This document shows, piece after piece, positions 34,137-43,517 of a stretch of DNA of 64,000 nucleotides. The stretch is from Bacteroidales bacterium UBA7258. Lineage in GTDB: Bacteria > Bacteroidota > Bacteroidia > Bacteroidales > UBA932. The DNA lies in contig DKSK01000030.1 of the NCBI GenBank assembly GCA_002472565.1, positions 29,197 through 93,196 on the forward strand, in the 5' to 3' direction. The position numbers and the translations under genes are program-made. Numbering within the stretch: the first letter of the stretch is position 1; the number at the start of each line of letters is the position of its first letter. The notes beneath the pieces were generated by a model. That model did not search any database and had not been told where the DNA came from. It worked only from the letters and a program-made list of their open reading frames with translations.

Positions 34137-35366
34137 TTATTCGTCACGCATGGCGTCCACAGGCTTTATGGCCATGGCTCTTGAAGTCGGAGCGAGTCCG
34201 GCGAGGACCCCCAGCAAGATGAGGGCTCCCAGGGCTAACATGGACGTTCCGAAGCTTACAATGAAGCCGGGACCGACTTTATTCTCCAGGATGCTGAGGA
34301 TTGATACGGCACAGACTATCCCGAAGAGGCCGGAGACTATGGTCAGGAGTATGCTTTCGGACATAATCTGGAAGACTATCATCTTCGGCGTAGCCCCGAT
34401 CGCCCTGCGTATGCCGATTTCGACAGTACGCTCCTTGACCGTCACCAGCATGATGTTGGAGACTCCGATCGCAGCTGCCAGCAAGGTGCCGAGTCCGATG
34501 AGCAGGATGAGTATGTTTATCCCCTTGAAGAGATTGCTGACGATGTTGTACATCTGCTCCACATTGATGATCACGGCCGCCTTCTTGTCAGAAGGGTCGA
34601 AATAATGTTCCCTCCCCAGAACGACGAGGGCCTTGTCCACAAGGCCGGTGACCTTGACGTCCTTTTTGGCGGTCAGGCAGATGAGGTCAACGCTGTCTCC
34701 CCTTCGGAAAATCTGCTGGGCGACATTCATGGGTATGGTGAGTGTTCTGTCGGGGGTGCCGTTTATGCTCATGTTGCTGTTAGAGAAATCGACCCCGACG
34801 ATCTCGAAATAGATCCCCTGATAACGGACCAGTTTCCCACAAGGATCCTCGCCCTCCGTGAAGAGCCCTTCATAGACTCTCTTCCCTATGACGCAGACCT
34901 TTCTAGCCATGTCGATGTCAATCTGGTTGATGTATCTTCCGAACTTCATCTCCGGGAGGGCCATGTACTGGTACTCGGGGGTGACTCCGTTGCATGAAGC
35001 ACTTGCTTTCTTGTCTTCATAAATGACATTCTGGTTCCAGGAGGCCACCATGCCAGTAATCACATCCGCATCCTCAAGACCCGCTTTAAGCATCTGGAGA
35101 TCGGAAGATTTGAAACTGAAGGTACGCCCCGACTTGAAGCCCTTATATGGTTTTGAGGTCTCGCCAGGGATGATGATGGCCGAATTGGTAGAGATTCCTC
35201 CGAGCGTTTCCGTGATGTAGGTCGAGAGCCCGTTGCCTCCGCCCAAAAGGAGCACCAGCATGAACATTCCCCAGAAGATGCCGAAGCCTGTCAGGAAGGT
35301 CCTCGACTTGTTCCTTGACAGGGAATCCATAATCTCCCTGAATGAGTCTATGTCGAAATACTTCAT
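34137..35366 (-). CDS. MacB-like ABC transporter permease (second)
   Basis: 409 aa with the MacB/FtsX layout: one N-terminal helix (about 20-45, 'SRTFLTGFGIFWGMFMLVLLLGGG'), a large periplasmic MacB_PCD domain, and three C-terminal helices. 'VKERTVEIGIRRAIGATPKMI' is the conserved cytoplasmic motif. It is similar in form to the neighbouring permease, and the two probably make a heterodimer powered by the upstream ATPase. It starts 2 nt after the first permease stop. Confidence 0.9.
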   Translation of the reverse strand: MKYFDIDSFREIMDSLSRNKSRTFLTGFGIFWGMFMLVLLLGGGNGLSTYITETLGGISTNSAIIIPGETSKPYKGFKSGRTFSFKSSDLQMLKAGLEDADVITGMVASWNQNVIYEDKKASASCNGVTPEYQYMALPEMKFGRYINQIDIDMARKVCVIGKRVYEGLFTEGEDPCGKLVRYQGIYFEIVGVDFSNSNMSINGTPDRTLTIPMNVAQQIFRRGDSVDLICLTAKKDVKVTGLVDKALVVLGREHYFDPSDKKAAVIINVEQMYNIVSNLFKGINILILLIGLGTLLAAAIGVSNIMLVTVKERTVEIGIRRAIGATPKMIVFQIMSESILLTIVSGLFGIVCAVSILSILENKVGPGFIVSFGTSMLALGALILLGVLAGLAPTSRAMAIKPVDAMRDE

Positions 35367-35368
35367 GA

Positions 35369-36631
35369 CTACTTTGCCGCCAAGGCTTGGATTGGTTTGA
35401 CATGGGCCGCCTTCCAGGCAGGAATAAGGCCGGCGATGGTTCCGGCGGCTATAAGGAGAAGGGTGGCTTCAAAGGCCACGTCCATACCCACGGTAGGGTC
35501 TACGAACATGGTAACCTTGGCTATCCCGACATCGGTAGGATGGTCGGCGAACTTCGCGTCCATGAATTTGGTAGCGAAGACGCCCAGCCCCATGCCGATG
35601 TAGCCGAAGAAGGCCGTTATGGCTACGCTCTCGACGAGGATAAGGCTCAATATGGATTTCGGCTTCGCTCCTATGGCCTTGCGGATGCCGAACTCATGAG
35701 TCCTTTCTTTGACGGTTATGAGCATGATGTTGGAAACTCCTACGATGCCGCTGAGCAGGGTCATGATGCCGAGCACCCAGAGGGCTATGCGCATGGCTCT
35801 TTCGGCCTTGCCAAGGCTCTGCCCCGCAGTATAGGAATTGAAGACGTAGATGGCCGAATTGTCCTCCGGATCGGCGTCATGGGCAAGATTGAAGATGCTT
35901 CTGAGCTGCCGTATGAAATTTTCATTGGCCGCGGGGGTCAGCAGGCCGTGGAAGGTGAATTTTATGCTCTCGACATTGTCCCCGGCCTTGTAGATTGCCG
36001 TGATGGTTTCGAAAGGGCAATAGACTTCAATATTATTCTCCACATCAAGGCTCTTATAGACCCCCACAACCTTGAATCTAAGGTCGCCGAGATTCATATA
36101 CTCTCCCACCATGGTAGAATAATCACAGCCCTGGCCCTTGATCTGGTCAACAAGATTCGAAGGGATTACAACTACGCGGCGCCTCTCCTCCTCGTCAATC
36201 TTGTTTATGAAGCGGCCGGAATAGAGCTGGACTGAGCCGATCTTCTGTTCGAGAGGAGAAACGCCGTCAACGTTGACGAAGGCGTGGAAATCATTGAAGA
36301 CCAAGGTGTCCGATTTTTCATATTCGGCGGAAACCTCATCCACGACTTCAGCCAGCTCCGGGGAACGGAGGAGATCCATGTCGCTTCTCTTGAGGCTGAT
36401 GAGCCTCCCGGTGTCATAGCCCTTGTATGGTTTTGAGGTCACGGAGCCGTAAATGGTCATGGAGTTGGAAAGCATGTTTTCATTCGCAGTGAAAGCATGG
36501 AAGACTCCGTTGCCCGCGCCAAGCAGGACTATCAGCATGAAGATGCCCCAGGCTACCGCGAAGCCGGTCAGGGCAGTCCTCAGCTTGTTCTGTTTGAGGG
36601 TACTCCAGACTTCTTTGAAGAGTTCCAGCAT
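35369..36631 (-). CDS. MacB-like ABC transporter permease (first)
   Basis: 420 aa. Four membrane helices are arranged as in MacB without its ATPase domain: 'RTALTGFAVAWGIFMLIVLLG' near the N-terminus, a periplasmic domain, then three helices with 'VKERTHEFGIRKAIGAKPKSI' between the first and second. It lies 2 nt downstream of the ATPase gene. Such mechanotransmission ABC systems export antibiotics, lipopeptides or signalling peptides; the cargo is not evident. Confidence 0.9.
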   Translation of the reverse strand: MLELFKEVWSTLKQNKLRTALTGFAVAWGIFMLIVLLGAGNGVFHAFTANENMLSNSMTIYGSVTSKPYKGYDTGRLISLKRSDMDLLRSPELAEVVDEVSAEYEKSDTLVFNDFHAFVNVDGVSPLEQKIGSVQLYSGRFINKIDEEERRRVVVIPSNLVDQIKGQGCDYSTMVGEYMNLGDLRFKVVGVYKSLDVENNIEVYCPFETITAIYKAGDNVESIKFTFHGLLTPAANENFIRQLRSIFNLAHDADPEDNSAIYVFNSYTAGQSLGKAERAMRIALWVLGIMTLLSGIVGVSNIMLITVKERTHEFGIRKAIGAKPKSILSLILVESVAITAFFGYIGMGLGVFATKFMDAKFADHPTDVGIAKVTMFVDPTVGMDVAFEATLLLIAAGTIAGLIPAWKAAHVKPIQALAAK

Positions 36632-36633
36632 GG

Positions 36634-37356
36634 CTACTTCATTATTGTGGTTTCTCCGAACGGGCTCAGCTTGTGGGCTGTGTTATTCTCAATGCTTCCT
36701 ATGACTCCGTCCTTGATATGGATGATCTTGTTGGTCGAATTGGCGACTCCGCTTTCGTGGGTCACTACAATTATGGTGACTCCCTCCTCCTCATTGAGCT
36801 TACCGAGGAGCTGCATGACCTCAAGACTGGTTTTTGAATCCAAGGCTCCCGTAGGTTCGTCCGCGAGAAGGATCTTCGGCTTGGCGATGAGAGCGCGGCA
36901 GATAGCAACCCTCTGCTTCTGGCCTCCCGAAAGCTCGTTCGGATAATGGGACGCCCATTCCGCAAGACCCATCCTGTCAAGATAGTCCATGGCAATCCTA
37001 TGCCGCTCCCTCCTTCCGACACCTTTGTAAAAAAGAGGCAGCTCGACATTTTCGACCGCAGTCTTGAAACCAATCAGATTGAAAGACTGGAAAATGAAGC
37101 CTATCAAGGAATTGCGGTATTCCGCGGCCTTGTTTTCGCTCAGATTCTTGATCAGAGTCCCGTCGATGCGATACTCTCCTGAGTCATAGGAGTCAAGGAT
37201 GCCCAGGATATTGAGCAAGGTTGACTTTCCGGAGCCAGAGGCGCCCATGATAGAAACGAACTCACCCTTCTCCACTTCCAGGTTTATTCCTTTGAGTACA
37301 TGGAGAGGCTGGGCTCCGAAATAAGTCTTGTTGACTTCTTTAAGTTCAATCTGCAT
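36634..37356 (-). CDS. MacB/LolD-type ABC transporter ATPase
   Basis: 240 aa ATP-binding subunit. Walker A is 'GASGSGKST', the Q-loop 'FQSFNL', the signature 'LSGGQKQRVA', Walker B 'ILLADEPTGALD' and the H-switch 'VTHE'. 'NLIGFKTAVENVELPL' is typical of the MacB/LolD subgroup. The start is the ATG at 37356 (MQIELKEVNKTYFGA); the frame is open further upstream but enters the promoter. It is the first gene of a five-gene tripartite export operon. Confidence 0.93.
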   Translation of the reverse strand: MQIELKEVNKTYFGAQPLHVLKGINLEVEKGEFVSIMGASGSGKSTLLNILGILDSYDSGEYRIDGTLIKNLSENKAAEYRNSLIGFIFQSFNLIGFKTAVENVELPLFYKGVGRRERHRIAMDYLDRMGLAEWASHYPNELSGGQKQRVAICRALIAKPKILLADEPTGALDSKTSLEVMQLLGKLNEEEGVTIIVVTHESGVANSTNKIIHIKDGVIGSIENNTAHKLSPFGETTIMK

Positions 37357-37387
37357 TCTACTCGTGTAATAGTTTAGTAGTACACCG

Positions 37388-37418
37388 CAAAGATAAGCAA
37401 TATTTCTTATCCAACAAA
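37388..37418 (-). promoter_or_regulatory. Promoter of the MacAB-TolC-like operon
   Basis: On the minus strand TTTG (complement of 37415-37418), a 19-nt spacer and TATCTTTG (37388-37395) exactly match the Bacteroidetes -33/-7 consensus. The ATPase ATG follows at 37356, giving a leader of about 25 nt. Confidence 0.72.
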
Positions 37419-37510
37419 TATTTCTCTTAGTTTTAGCGGAAATCAGACTTAAGTGCCCTGATTTCAGGCTGACACCGGCCGGCCGGGCAGAACGCTTAGC
37501 ATCATACACA

Positions 37511-37557
37511 AATCGGTCCTGAGGCAGGGGCAGACAAGCCCTGCATCAGGACCGATT
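37511..37557 (-). terminator. Long inverted repeat, probable terminator after the exported FG-GAP-like gene
   Basis: AATCGGTCCTGA (37511-37522) pairs perfectly with TCAGGACCGATT (37546-37557). After one mismatch GCAGGG/CCCTGC extends the stem to about 19 bp around a small loop. It lies between two minus-strand units and is followed on that strand by only a short T-rich stretch, so it may act as a terminator or an mRNA-end stabiliser. Confidence 0.55.
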
Positions 37558-37604
37558 GGCACGGAAGTGAAACTTGCGCTTCGCTAAAAAAGCCTCGCGC
37601 CCCG

Positions 37605-38252
37605 CTAAAAAAGCAATTCAGGGCTGGAGGAGCCATCGCTGGCGACAAAATCAAATTTGCTTCCATGATAAGTCCAGGTGTAAAGTCCTCCCGAACCCCT
37701 CAGAGTTATCGCCTGGCGGAAAATCCTCGGACTGCTCAGGCCCTTGCCCCTGGTAACGATCTCGCCGATAGGAGACCATGAACTACCATCGAACTGAAAG
37801 ACGAAGATTGCTATACCGTCTCCGACCGGCTCGCGTTCCGCGACCACCAGCTCCGGACTGTTGTCATTGGTGAAATCATGAGCTCCTATCACGAACTCGT
37901 TGCCGCGGTCATCTTTCCCATGAACCAGCCCTATCGCAGGGTATGGGTAGGGGGACACAGACTTCTTGGTGATTTTTCCGTTAGCGAAGAGAATATCTGG
38001 CCTGCTGTTGTCACCCTCTATCGTGACGATGGTCCCGCCCTTGTACCAGAGGGCCGAGGCCTTGAATTCCTGGCCTCCGGAAGAGAAACCGAAAGTTCTT
38101 CCGCCGTCCCCGTCTCTGGACGGGCAATAAGAAATGCTTCCGTCAAGGCCTTTGATGAACATGTCATCCTGGGAGATGGGCTGCGCGAAAATGGCCGCTC
38201 CTCCGACGAGGGCCACGAGGGTGACGAATCCTATGATAAGCCTATTTTTCAT
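37605..38252 (-). CDS. Exported protein of unknown function with FG-GAP-like segment
   Basis: 215 aa. A signal peptide (IIGFVTLVALVGGAAIFA) and a beta-rich mature part. 'GAHDFTNDNSPELVVAERE' resembles the FG-GAP/VCBS calcium-binding loop (DxxxDxxPEL). No enzyme motif is seen. The last codons, GCTTTTTTAG, lie in a 12-bp motif that is repeated about 20 bp downstream. A TATCTTTG element ends just upstream of the ATG (38258-38265, minus strand), so the mRNA may be nearly leaderless. It has no functional link that I can see to the upstream mannosidases. Confidence 0.6.
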   Translation of the reverse strand: MKNRLIIGFVTLVALVGGAAIFAQPISQDDMFIKGLDGSISYCPSRDGDGGRTFGFSSGGQEFKASALWYKGGTIVTIEGDNSRPDILFANGKITKKSVSPYPYPAIGLVHGKDDRGNEFVIGAHDFTNDNSPELVVAEREPVGDGIAIFVFQFDGSSWSPIGEIVTRGKGLSSPRIFRQAITLRGSGGLYTWTYHGSKFDFVASDGSSSPELLF

Positions 38253-38257
38253 GACGA

Positions 38258-38265
38258 CAAAGATA
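38258..38265 (-). promoter_or_regulatory. Candidate -7 element for the exported FG-GAP-like gene
   Basis: TATCTTTG on the minus strand lies 5 nt before the ATG at 38252 and matches TAnnTTTG. No -33 element is seen. Confidence 0.4.
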
Positions 38266-38291
38266 CCTATTTATGGGCGTAATGATTCTTA

Positions 38292-39773
38292 TTATATAGA
38301 ATTGAGCATGTCGAGCCTGCCCTCCTCGATCTGGCGGAGAATCAGCTCGCCGAAAAGAGTGTTGGCCCAGGCGAACCAGGAGCGGGTGTAGTCGGAAGGA
38401 TCGTCTTTGTTGAAAGACTCGTGGATAAAGCCGGTACCTGCATCGTTATCCATCACGGATTTGATGCACTGGCGGATTTCCTCCGGGTCATCCGAGGTGA
38501 AAGCCTTCATTATCAAGCTCATAGGCCATACCATATCGTAGCCTATGTGGGGTCCGCCAATTCCTTCCGCGGCCTTGCCCTTGAAGAAGAAAGGATTCCT
38601 CTCACTCCAGACCATGCGCCTGGTGTTCTGCCAGAGGGGGTCGGAAGGGTCAATCGCATCAAGATACGGCAGGGCCAGGAGGCTCGGCACATTGGCGTCG
38701 TCCATGAGATAGTGGTTGCCGTAGCCATCGGTCTCGAAGGCATAGACCTGGCCGAATTCAGGGTCGTTGACAATGGCATATTTCTGCAGGGCGGCCGAAA
38801 CCTCATCGGCGAGCGCCGTGGCCTCGGCCGCCATCGCCTCGTCGTGGTTCACGCTTGAGAGAATCTCGGAAGCCTTGCGCAAAATGCTGACAGCGAAGAA
38901 GTTGGAGGGAATGAGGAATTCGAACTGGGTGGCGTCGTCGGAAGGACGGAATGAAGAGGCTATGAGTCCGCAAGCCTTTGCAGGCTGGCCTTTTCCTCCG
39001 CAAGCCTTGGTGTCAAGCTGGCGGTCGGTCACCCTGGCGAAGGTGTAAGGGCCGAAGCCGTCCTTGCGCTGCTGGGTCTTGAAAGTGTCGAGGATATTGC
39101 GGATTGCCTTGAGCCAGATGTCTCCGAAGACGGAAGTGTCTCCGGTCACCTTCCAATAATGATAGGCAAGACGGACCGGATAGCACTGGGAGTCAATCTC
39201 CCATTTGCGTTCGAAGACCTCCGGCCTCATCTCGGTCTCGTCAGTCTGAGCTCCGGCCCCGGTAGGACCGTCGTTGAAGGCATTGGCATAAGGGTCGATG
39301 TTAATCAGCGAGAATTGGCAATTGATGACCCCGGCGATCATGTCGCGGAGATTCTCATCCTCGGCGGCGAACTCTACGTAAGGCCAGACCTGGGCGCCGG
39401 AATCGCGGAGCCACATGGCAGGAATGTCGCCTGTGTAGACGAAGGTACGGAAATTCCCGTCCTTATCTTTCCCGAAATGGATGGTGGTGTCGAGGGTGTT
39501 GGGGAAGCAGTTGCCGAACATCCAGCGGAGTTTCGGATTGGTGAGCAGGGCCTGGACTTCGGCTATCTTTTCATCGATTACTTTTGAGACAAAGAGCCTG
39601 TCGGCCTGGGCCGGACGGCAGGAAACATAGTCTTCTCCCGGAGCGGGATTCTGGACGGCCTTGAAGGCTTCCGCATACGAAGGAGCCTCGTTTTTCTTTT
39701 CTCCCGAGCAAGAGGCGAGAAGAAGGAGCGGAGCAAGGGCAAGGATGATTTTTTTATTCATTGAGCTTGTCAT
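38292..39773 (-). CDS. GH125 exo-alpha-1,6-mannosidase lipoprotein
   Basis: 493 aa. A lipobox-type signal peptide ends at 'LLLLASCSGEK'. The GH125 (formerly DUF1237) (alpha/alpha)6 domain shows 'YVSCRPAQADRLFVS', 'FVYTGDIPAMWLRDSGAQVWPY', 'DETEMRPEVFERKWEIDSQCYP' and 'FIHESFNKDDPSDYTRSWFAWAN'. The enzyme removes terminal alpha-1,6-mannose from N-glycans or fungal mannan. The ATG overlaps the GH92 stop by 4 nt (ATGA), so the two are translationally coupled and likely act on the same mannoside. Confidence 0.92.
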   Translation of the reverse strand: MTSSMNKKIILALAPLLLLASCSGEKKNEAPSYAEAFKAVQNPAPGEDYVSCRPAQADRLFVSKVIDEKIAEVQALLTNPKLRWMFGNCFPNTLDTTIHFGKDKDGNFRTFVYTGDIPAMWLRDSGAQVWPYVEFAAEDENLRDMIAGVINCQFSLINIDPYANAFNDGPTGAGAQTDETEMRPEVFERKWEIDSQCYPVRLAYHYWKVTGDTSVFGDIWLKAIRNILDTFKTQQRKDGFGPYTFARVTDRQLDTKACGGKGQPAKACGLIASSFRPSDDATQFEFLIPSNFFAVSILRKASEILSSVNHDEAMAAEATALADEVSAALQKYAIVNDPEFGQVYAFETDGYGNHYLMDDANVPSLLALPYLDAIDPSDPLWQNTRRMVWSERNPFFFKGKAAEGIGGPHIGYDMVWPMSLIMKAFTSDDPEEIRQCIKSVMDNDAGTGFIHESFNKDDPSDYTRSWFAWANTLFGELILRQIEEGRLDMLNSI

Positions 39774-42085
39774 TTTGCGGTCGAATATGAATATGGTTTA
39801 TCTTCCGGCTTGATGCCTCTGCCGGTGCAAGGAATCGAATCCATGGTGAATTCAAGCTTCATGGAGCCTTTGGAGAAATCGCTGATATTAAGATAATTAT
39901 GTTCCCATGCACGGCCGTTGACGCGGAAAGAGCGGACGTATGGGGTGGTGGAAGAATTATTCTCCGCCTCTATCACGGCCACAGTCTTTGTCTTCTTTGA
40001 ATCATCGGAAGGGCGGCTGATGGTAACTTTGCGGAAGAGCGGCGAGCCAAGGGCGAACTGGTCTCCGGCCGGGGTCACCGGATAGAAACCCAGGGCCGAG
40101 AAGACGTACCAGGCGGAAGTCTGGCCGTTGTCCTCGTCGCCGCAATAGCCGTCAGGAGCCGCTGAATAGAACTTGTCCATGACCTCTCGCACCCTCGCCT
40201 GGGTCTTCCACGGAGCAAGGCAATAGTCATAGAGGTAGGCCATATGCTGGATAGGCTGGTTGCCATGGGCATAATTACCCATATTCATGACGGTCATCTC
40301 TATGATTTCGTGGATAGGGAAGCCGTAATAGCTGTCATCATAAACAGGAGGCAGGGCAAAGACAGTGTCAAGCATGGCTTCCATGGCCTTGTCGCCTCCC
40401 ATTGCCTCCGAAAGACCGGCAATATCATGGAAAACCGACCAGGTATAGTGGAGCGAATTGCCTTCCGTGAAATCTCCTCCCCATTTGAAAGGGCTGAAGG
40501 CGGCCGGGAAGGAGCCGTCGGAATTGCGGCCCTGCATCAGCTTTCTGGAAGGATTGTAGACATTCCGCCAATTCCCGGAGGCCTTGGCGAAGGCCTCCAG
40601 TTCGGCCTCAGGCTTTCCGATCGCCTTGCCGAAGCGCCATATGCACCAGTCGTCATAGGCATATTCAAGGGTCCTCGCCACATTCTCATTGATCCCGACA
40701 TCGTCAGGCACATAGCCCAGGCTGTCGTAGTACTGCCATCCGAGCCTGCCGGTCGAAGGTATGCTGTCCAGGCAGGCCCTGGTCCCATGGACAAGGGCGT
40801 TCCAGAGGCTCTCCGCCGTCAGGCTGTCACATGCGGCGCCGTTGATATAGGCGTCTGCGGCGACAGAGGCCGAATTGTTTCCCACCATGCAGTTCCTGTG
40901 TCCCGGGCTGGCCCATTCCGGCAGGAAACCACTCTCTTTCCAATAGTTCGCGAGGCTTTCTAGCATCAGGGAACTTCTTTCAGGATAGACCAGATTCATC
41001 AGCGGAAGAAGAGCGCGGAAAGTGTCCCAGAAGCCGGTGTCAGTCAGATACTCTCCTTCCTCAATCTTGCCGGTATGAGGACTGTAATGGACTTTGCGTC
41101 CTTCCGGTGTGACTTCGGAGAGGCTTCTTGGGAAGAGAAGGCAGCGGTAAAGGCAGGAGTAGAAGGTCCTTAGCTGGTCCGTGGTGCCTCCTTCCTCAAC
41201 CCTGATTCGGCCGAGGGCGGCGTCCCACTCGGCCTTACCCTCGGCGCAAAGCTCGTCGAAAGTCTTGTTGCCAAGCTCCGAAGTGAGATTCCAGCTGGCC
41301 TGTTCCAGGCTTATGAAAGATGAGGCGGCCTTGAGACCTACCTTCTGGCCCTTTACCGTCTTGAAACCGACGACGGCCTCCATATGGCCGCCCGAGGCCT
41401 CGGCTTCGGAAGAGAAGACTCCGTCCTTGAGCACTCCAACTACTTCGAAAGGAGTATCGGATTCTATCACGAACCAGTTTCTGAAATTCGGCCCCACTCC
41501 GCCGGAATTGCGGGTCGTGTAACCTTCGATACGTCTCATAGACTGGTCAACCTTCACATAACTTCCTTCGTCATAGGCATCTACCACTATATAAGAAGTG
41601 TCTTTCTCCGGATAGGTGAAGCGGAAGACGGCCGCCCTTGAGGTCGCCGTCATCTCAGCCAAGACATCATGGTCGGCGAGATAGACGGAATAATAATAGG
41701 GACGGGCAGTCTCGGCCTTGTGGCTGAACCAGCTAGCCCGGCCTTCCTCGTCGAAGGCGGCGCGGGTGGTCGGCATTATTGAAAATTCGCCGTAGTCATT
41801 GATCCAGGGGCTCGGCTGATGGGTCTGCTTGAGGCCGCGGATCTTCGTGGCGGTGTAAGTGTATGTCCATCCGTCCCCGTCGGCCCCGGTCTGAGGCGTC
41901 CAGAAATTCATTCCCCATGGCCTGGCGACGGCCGGGTAGGTGTTACCTGCGGAAAGGCTGTAGGTAGACTCGCTGCCCGTAAGGGTGCTGACATAATCAG
42001 ATGGAGAGAATATCGCCTGGCCGCCGGAAGGTCTTGAACAAGAGAAGCACAGAAGGGCGGCCGAGAGTAGTGTCATTATTTTCAT
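39770..42085 (-). CDS. GH92 alpha-mannosidase
   Basis: 771 aa, exported, with a lipoprotein-like N-terminus (LLSAALLCFSCSRPSG). GH92 features include 'STYSLSAGNTYPAVARPWGMNFWTPQT', 'FYSCLYRCLLFPRS', 'PEWASPGHRNCMVGNNSASVAADAYI' and the C-terminal 'HGNQPIQHMAYLYDY' and 'YCGDEDNGQTSAWYVFSALGFYPVTP' motifs, with the calcium-site and catalytic acidic residues of the family. It is an inverting, calcium-dependent exo-mannosidase, usually alpha-1,2/1,3. With GH125 it could trim high-mannose N-glycans. No SusCD pair is linked to these two genes. Confidence 0.94.
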   Translation of the reverse strand: MKIMTLLSAALLCFSCSRPSGGQAIFSPSDYVSTLTGSESTYSLSAGNTYPAVARPWGMNFWTPQTGADGDGWTYTYTATKIRGLKQTHQPSPWINDYGEFSIMPTTRAAFDEEGRASWFSHKAETARPYYYSVYLADHDVLAEMTATSRAAVFRFTYPEKDTSYIVVDAYDEGSYVKVDQSMRRIEGYTTRNSGGVGPNFRNWFVIESDTPFEVVGVLKDGVFSSEAEASGGHMEAVVGFKTVKGQKVGLKAASSFISLEQASWNLTSELGNKTFDELCAEGKAEWDAALGRIRVEEGGTTDQLRTFYSCLYRCLLFPRSLSEVTPEGRKVHYSPHTGKIEEGEYLTDTGFWDTFRALLPLMNLVYPERSSLMLESLANYWKESGFLPEWASPGHRNCMVGNNSASVAADAYINGAACDSLTAESLWNALVHGTRACLDSIPSTGRLGWQYYDSLGYVPDDVGINENVARTLEYAYDDWCIWRFGKAIGKPEAELEAFAKASGNWRNVYNPSRKLMQGRNSDGSFPAAFSPFKWGGDFTEGNSLHYTWSVFHDIAGLSEAMGGDKAMEAMLDTVFALPPVYDDSYYGFPIHEIIEMTVMNMGNYAHGNQPIQHMAYLYDYCLAPWKTQARVREVMDKFYSAAPDGYCGDEDNGQTSAWYVFSALGFYPVTPAGDQFALGSPLFRKVTISRPSDDSKKTKTVAVIEAENNSSTTPYVRSFRVNGRAWEHNYLNISDFSKGSMKLEFTMDSIPCTGRGIKPEDKPYSYSTAK

Positions 42086-42114
42086 GTCTGATCTTCAGAA
42101 GCTTGGTTAGTATG

Positions 42115-42142
42115 CAAATTTAGGGATAATTGGCTAATTTTG
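42115..42142. promoter_or_regulatory. Divergent -7 elements for GH92 (minus) and the NhaC-type antiporter (plus)
   Basis: TAAATTTG on the minus strand (42115-42122) lies 29 nt before the GH92 start. TAATTTTG on the plus strand (42135-42142) lies 16 nt before the antiporter ATG. Both match TAnnTTTG; -33 elements are not clear. Confidence 0.45.
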
Positions 42143-42158
42143 CGAAACGGACTGACAA

Positions 42159-43490
42159 ATGGACATTAATAGTATGGATGAATCCCCTGCCAGGCAGACC
42201 ACGGGCTGGAGAGGCTGGCTTGCGCTTAGCCCTCTGCTCGTTTTTCTTCTGGTCTACCTCTTTTCCTCGCTTCTCGCAAAGGACTTCTACAAGGTTCCCG
42301 TCACCTCGGCCTTCCTCATAGCCTCGGTCTACGCCATAGCCATATCCAAGGGCAAGATTTCGGAAAGGGTCGGCATTTTTTCGAAGGGAGCAGGGGCCCC
42401 GAGCGTGATGCTGATGATCTGGATTTTCGCCATGGCTGGGGCCTTCGCCAGCACCGCCAAGGCTATCGGTTCCATAGACGCCACCGTGAATCTTACACTC
42501 ATGGTCCTGCCCGGCAAACTCATTCTCGCCGGACTTTTCGTGGCGGCCTGCTTCATATCCATGGCCATAGGAACAAGCGTGGGTACGATCGTAGCCCTCG
42601 TGCCGATCGCGGCAGGGGTGGCCTCACAGTCAGGGATCACGGCTCCCCTGGCCACGGCCATAATTGTGGGCGGGGCTTTTTTCGGGGATAATCTTTCTTT
42701 CATCTCCGACACGACTATCGCCGCCACCCAGTCTCAAGGCTGCTCCATGGCGGACAAATTCAGAACGAACATATGGATTGCGGCTCCAGCGGCCTTGCTG
42801 ACGGCGCTGATATATCTTTTCATCGGTCTCAACCTCGATTCTTCTCCGCAGGCAGGAAGCGTCAATCCCCTCCTCCTTCTCCCCTATGTCGCCGTCATCT
42901 TTCTCGCCGTCTGCGGGATGAACGTTCTGGTGGTTCTCGCGATTGGTCTGGGAATAAACGCCGTGCTCGGCTTCGCCACGGGGAGCTTCAGCTGGATAGG
43001 CTTCCTCTCGGAATGCGGAAACGGTATTGCGGAGATGGCCAGCCTTATTTTCGTGACCATGCTGGCTGGCGGAATGCTGGAAATAATACGCTATAACGGA
43101 GGTCTGAACTTTATCATCCGAGGCCTGACCAAACGGATCCCCGGTCCGAGAGGAGCCGAATTCAGCATCGCGGCCCTGGTCGGCCTGGCCAATCTCTGCA
43201 CCGCGAACAACACCATAGCCATCATCACAACAGGCGGCATAGCAAAGGATATCACGGACAAATTCGGGCTGGACCCGAGAAGGTCCGCGAGCATTCTGGA
43301 TATTTTTTCTTGCGTAGTCCAGGGCATAATTCCTTACGGGGCGCAGATGCTGATGGCCTCGGGGCTGGCAGGTGTTCCGGCCTTCGGGATAATCGGGAGC
43401 CTCTACTATCCTTTCGCACTTTTCGGGGTGGCCTGCCTGGCCATCATTTTCAAGTTTCCGCGCCGCTATTCGCGGGGCCGCCGCGCCTGA
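42159..43490 (+). CDS. NhaC-family Na+/H+ antiporter
   Basis: 443 aa with about 11-12 membrane helices. 'AMAIGTSVGTIVALVPIAAGVA', 'AIIVGGAFFGDNLSFISDTTIAATQSQGC' and 'GLANLCTANNTIAIITTGGIAKDI' are typical of the NhaC/arginine-ornithine antiporter-like superfamily; the 'GDNxSxxSDTT' motif is characteristic. It exchanges cations or organic solutes across the inner membrane, and the exact ion is not resolved by sequence. It is convergent with FeoAB, 27 nt apart. Confidence 0.88.
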   Translation: MDINSMDESPARQTTGWRGWLALSPLLVFLLVYLFSSLLAKDFYKVPVTSAFLIASVYAIAISKGKISERVGIFSKGAGAPSVMLMIWIFAMAGAFASTAKAIGSIDATVNLTLMVLPGKLILAGLFVAACFISMAIGTSVGTIVALVPIAAGVASQSGITAPLATAIIVGGAFFGDNLSFISDTTIAATQSQGCSMADKFRTNIWIAAPAALLTALIYLFIGLNLDSSPQAGSVNPLLLLPYVAVIFLAVCGMNVLVVLAIGLGINAVLGFATGSFSWIGFLSECGNGIAEMASLIFVTMLAGGMLEIIRYNGGLNFIIRGLTKRIPGPRGAEFSIAALVGLANLCTANNTIAIITTGGIAKDITDKFGLDPRRSASILDIFSCVVQGIIPYGAQMLMASGLAGVPAFGIIGSLYYPFALFGVACLAIIFKFPRRYSRGRRA

Positions 43491-43517
43491 GCAAGGCGTG
43501 CGGACGCTTCCGCCACC

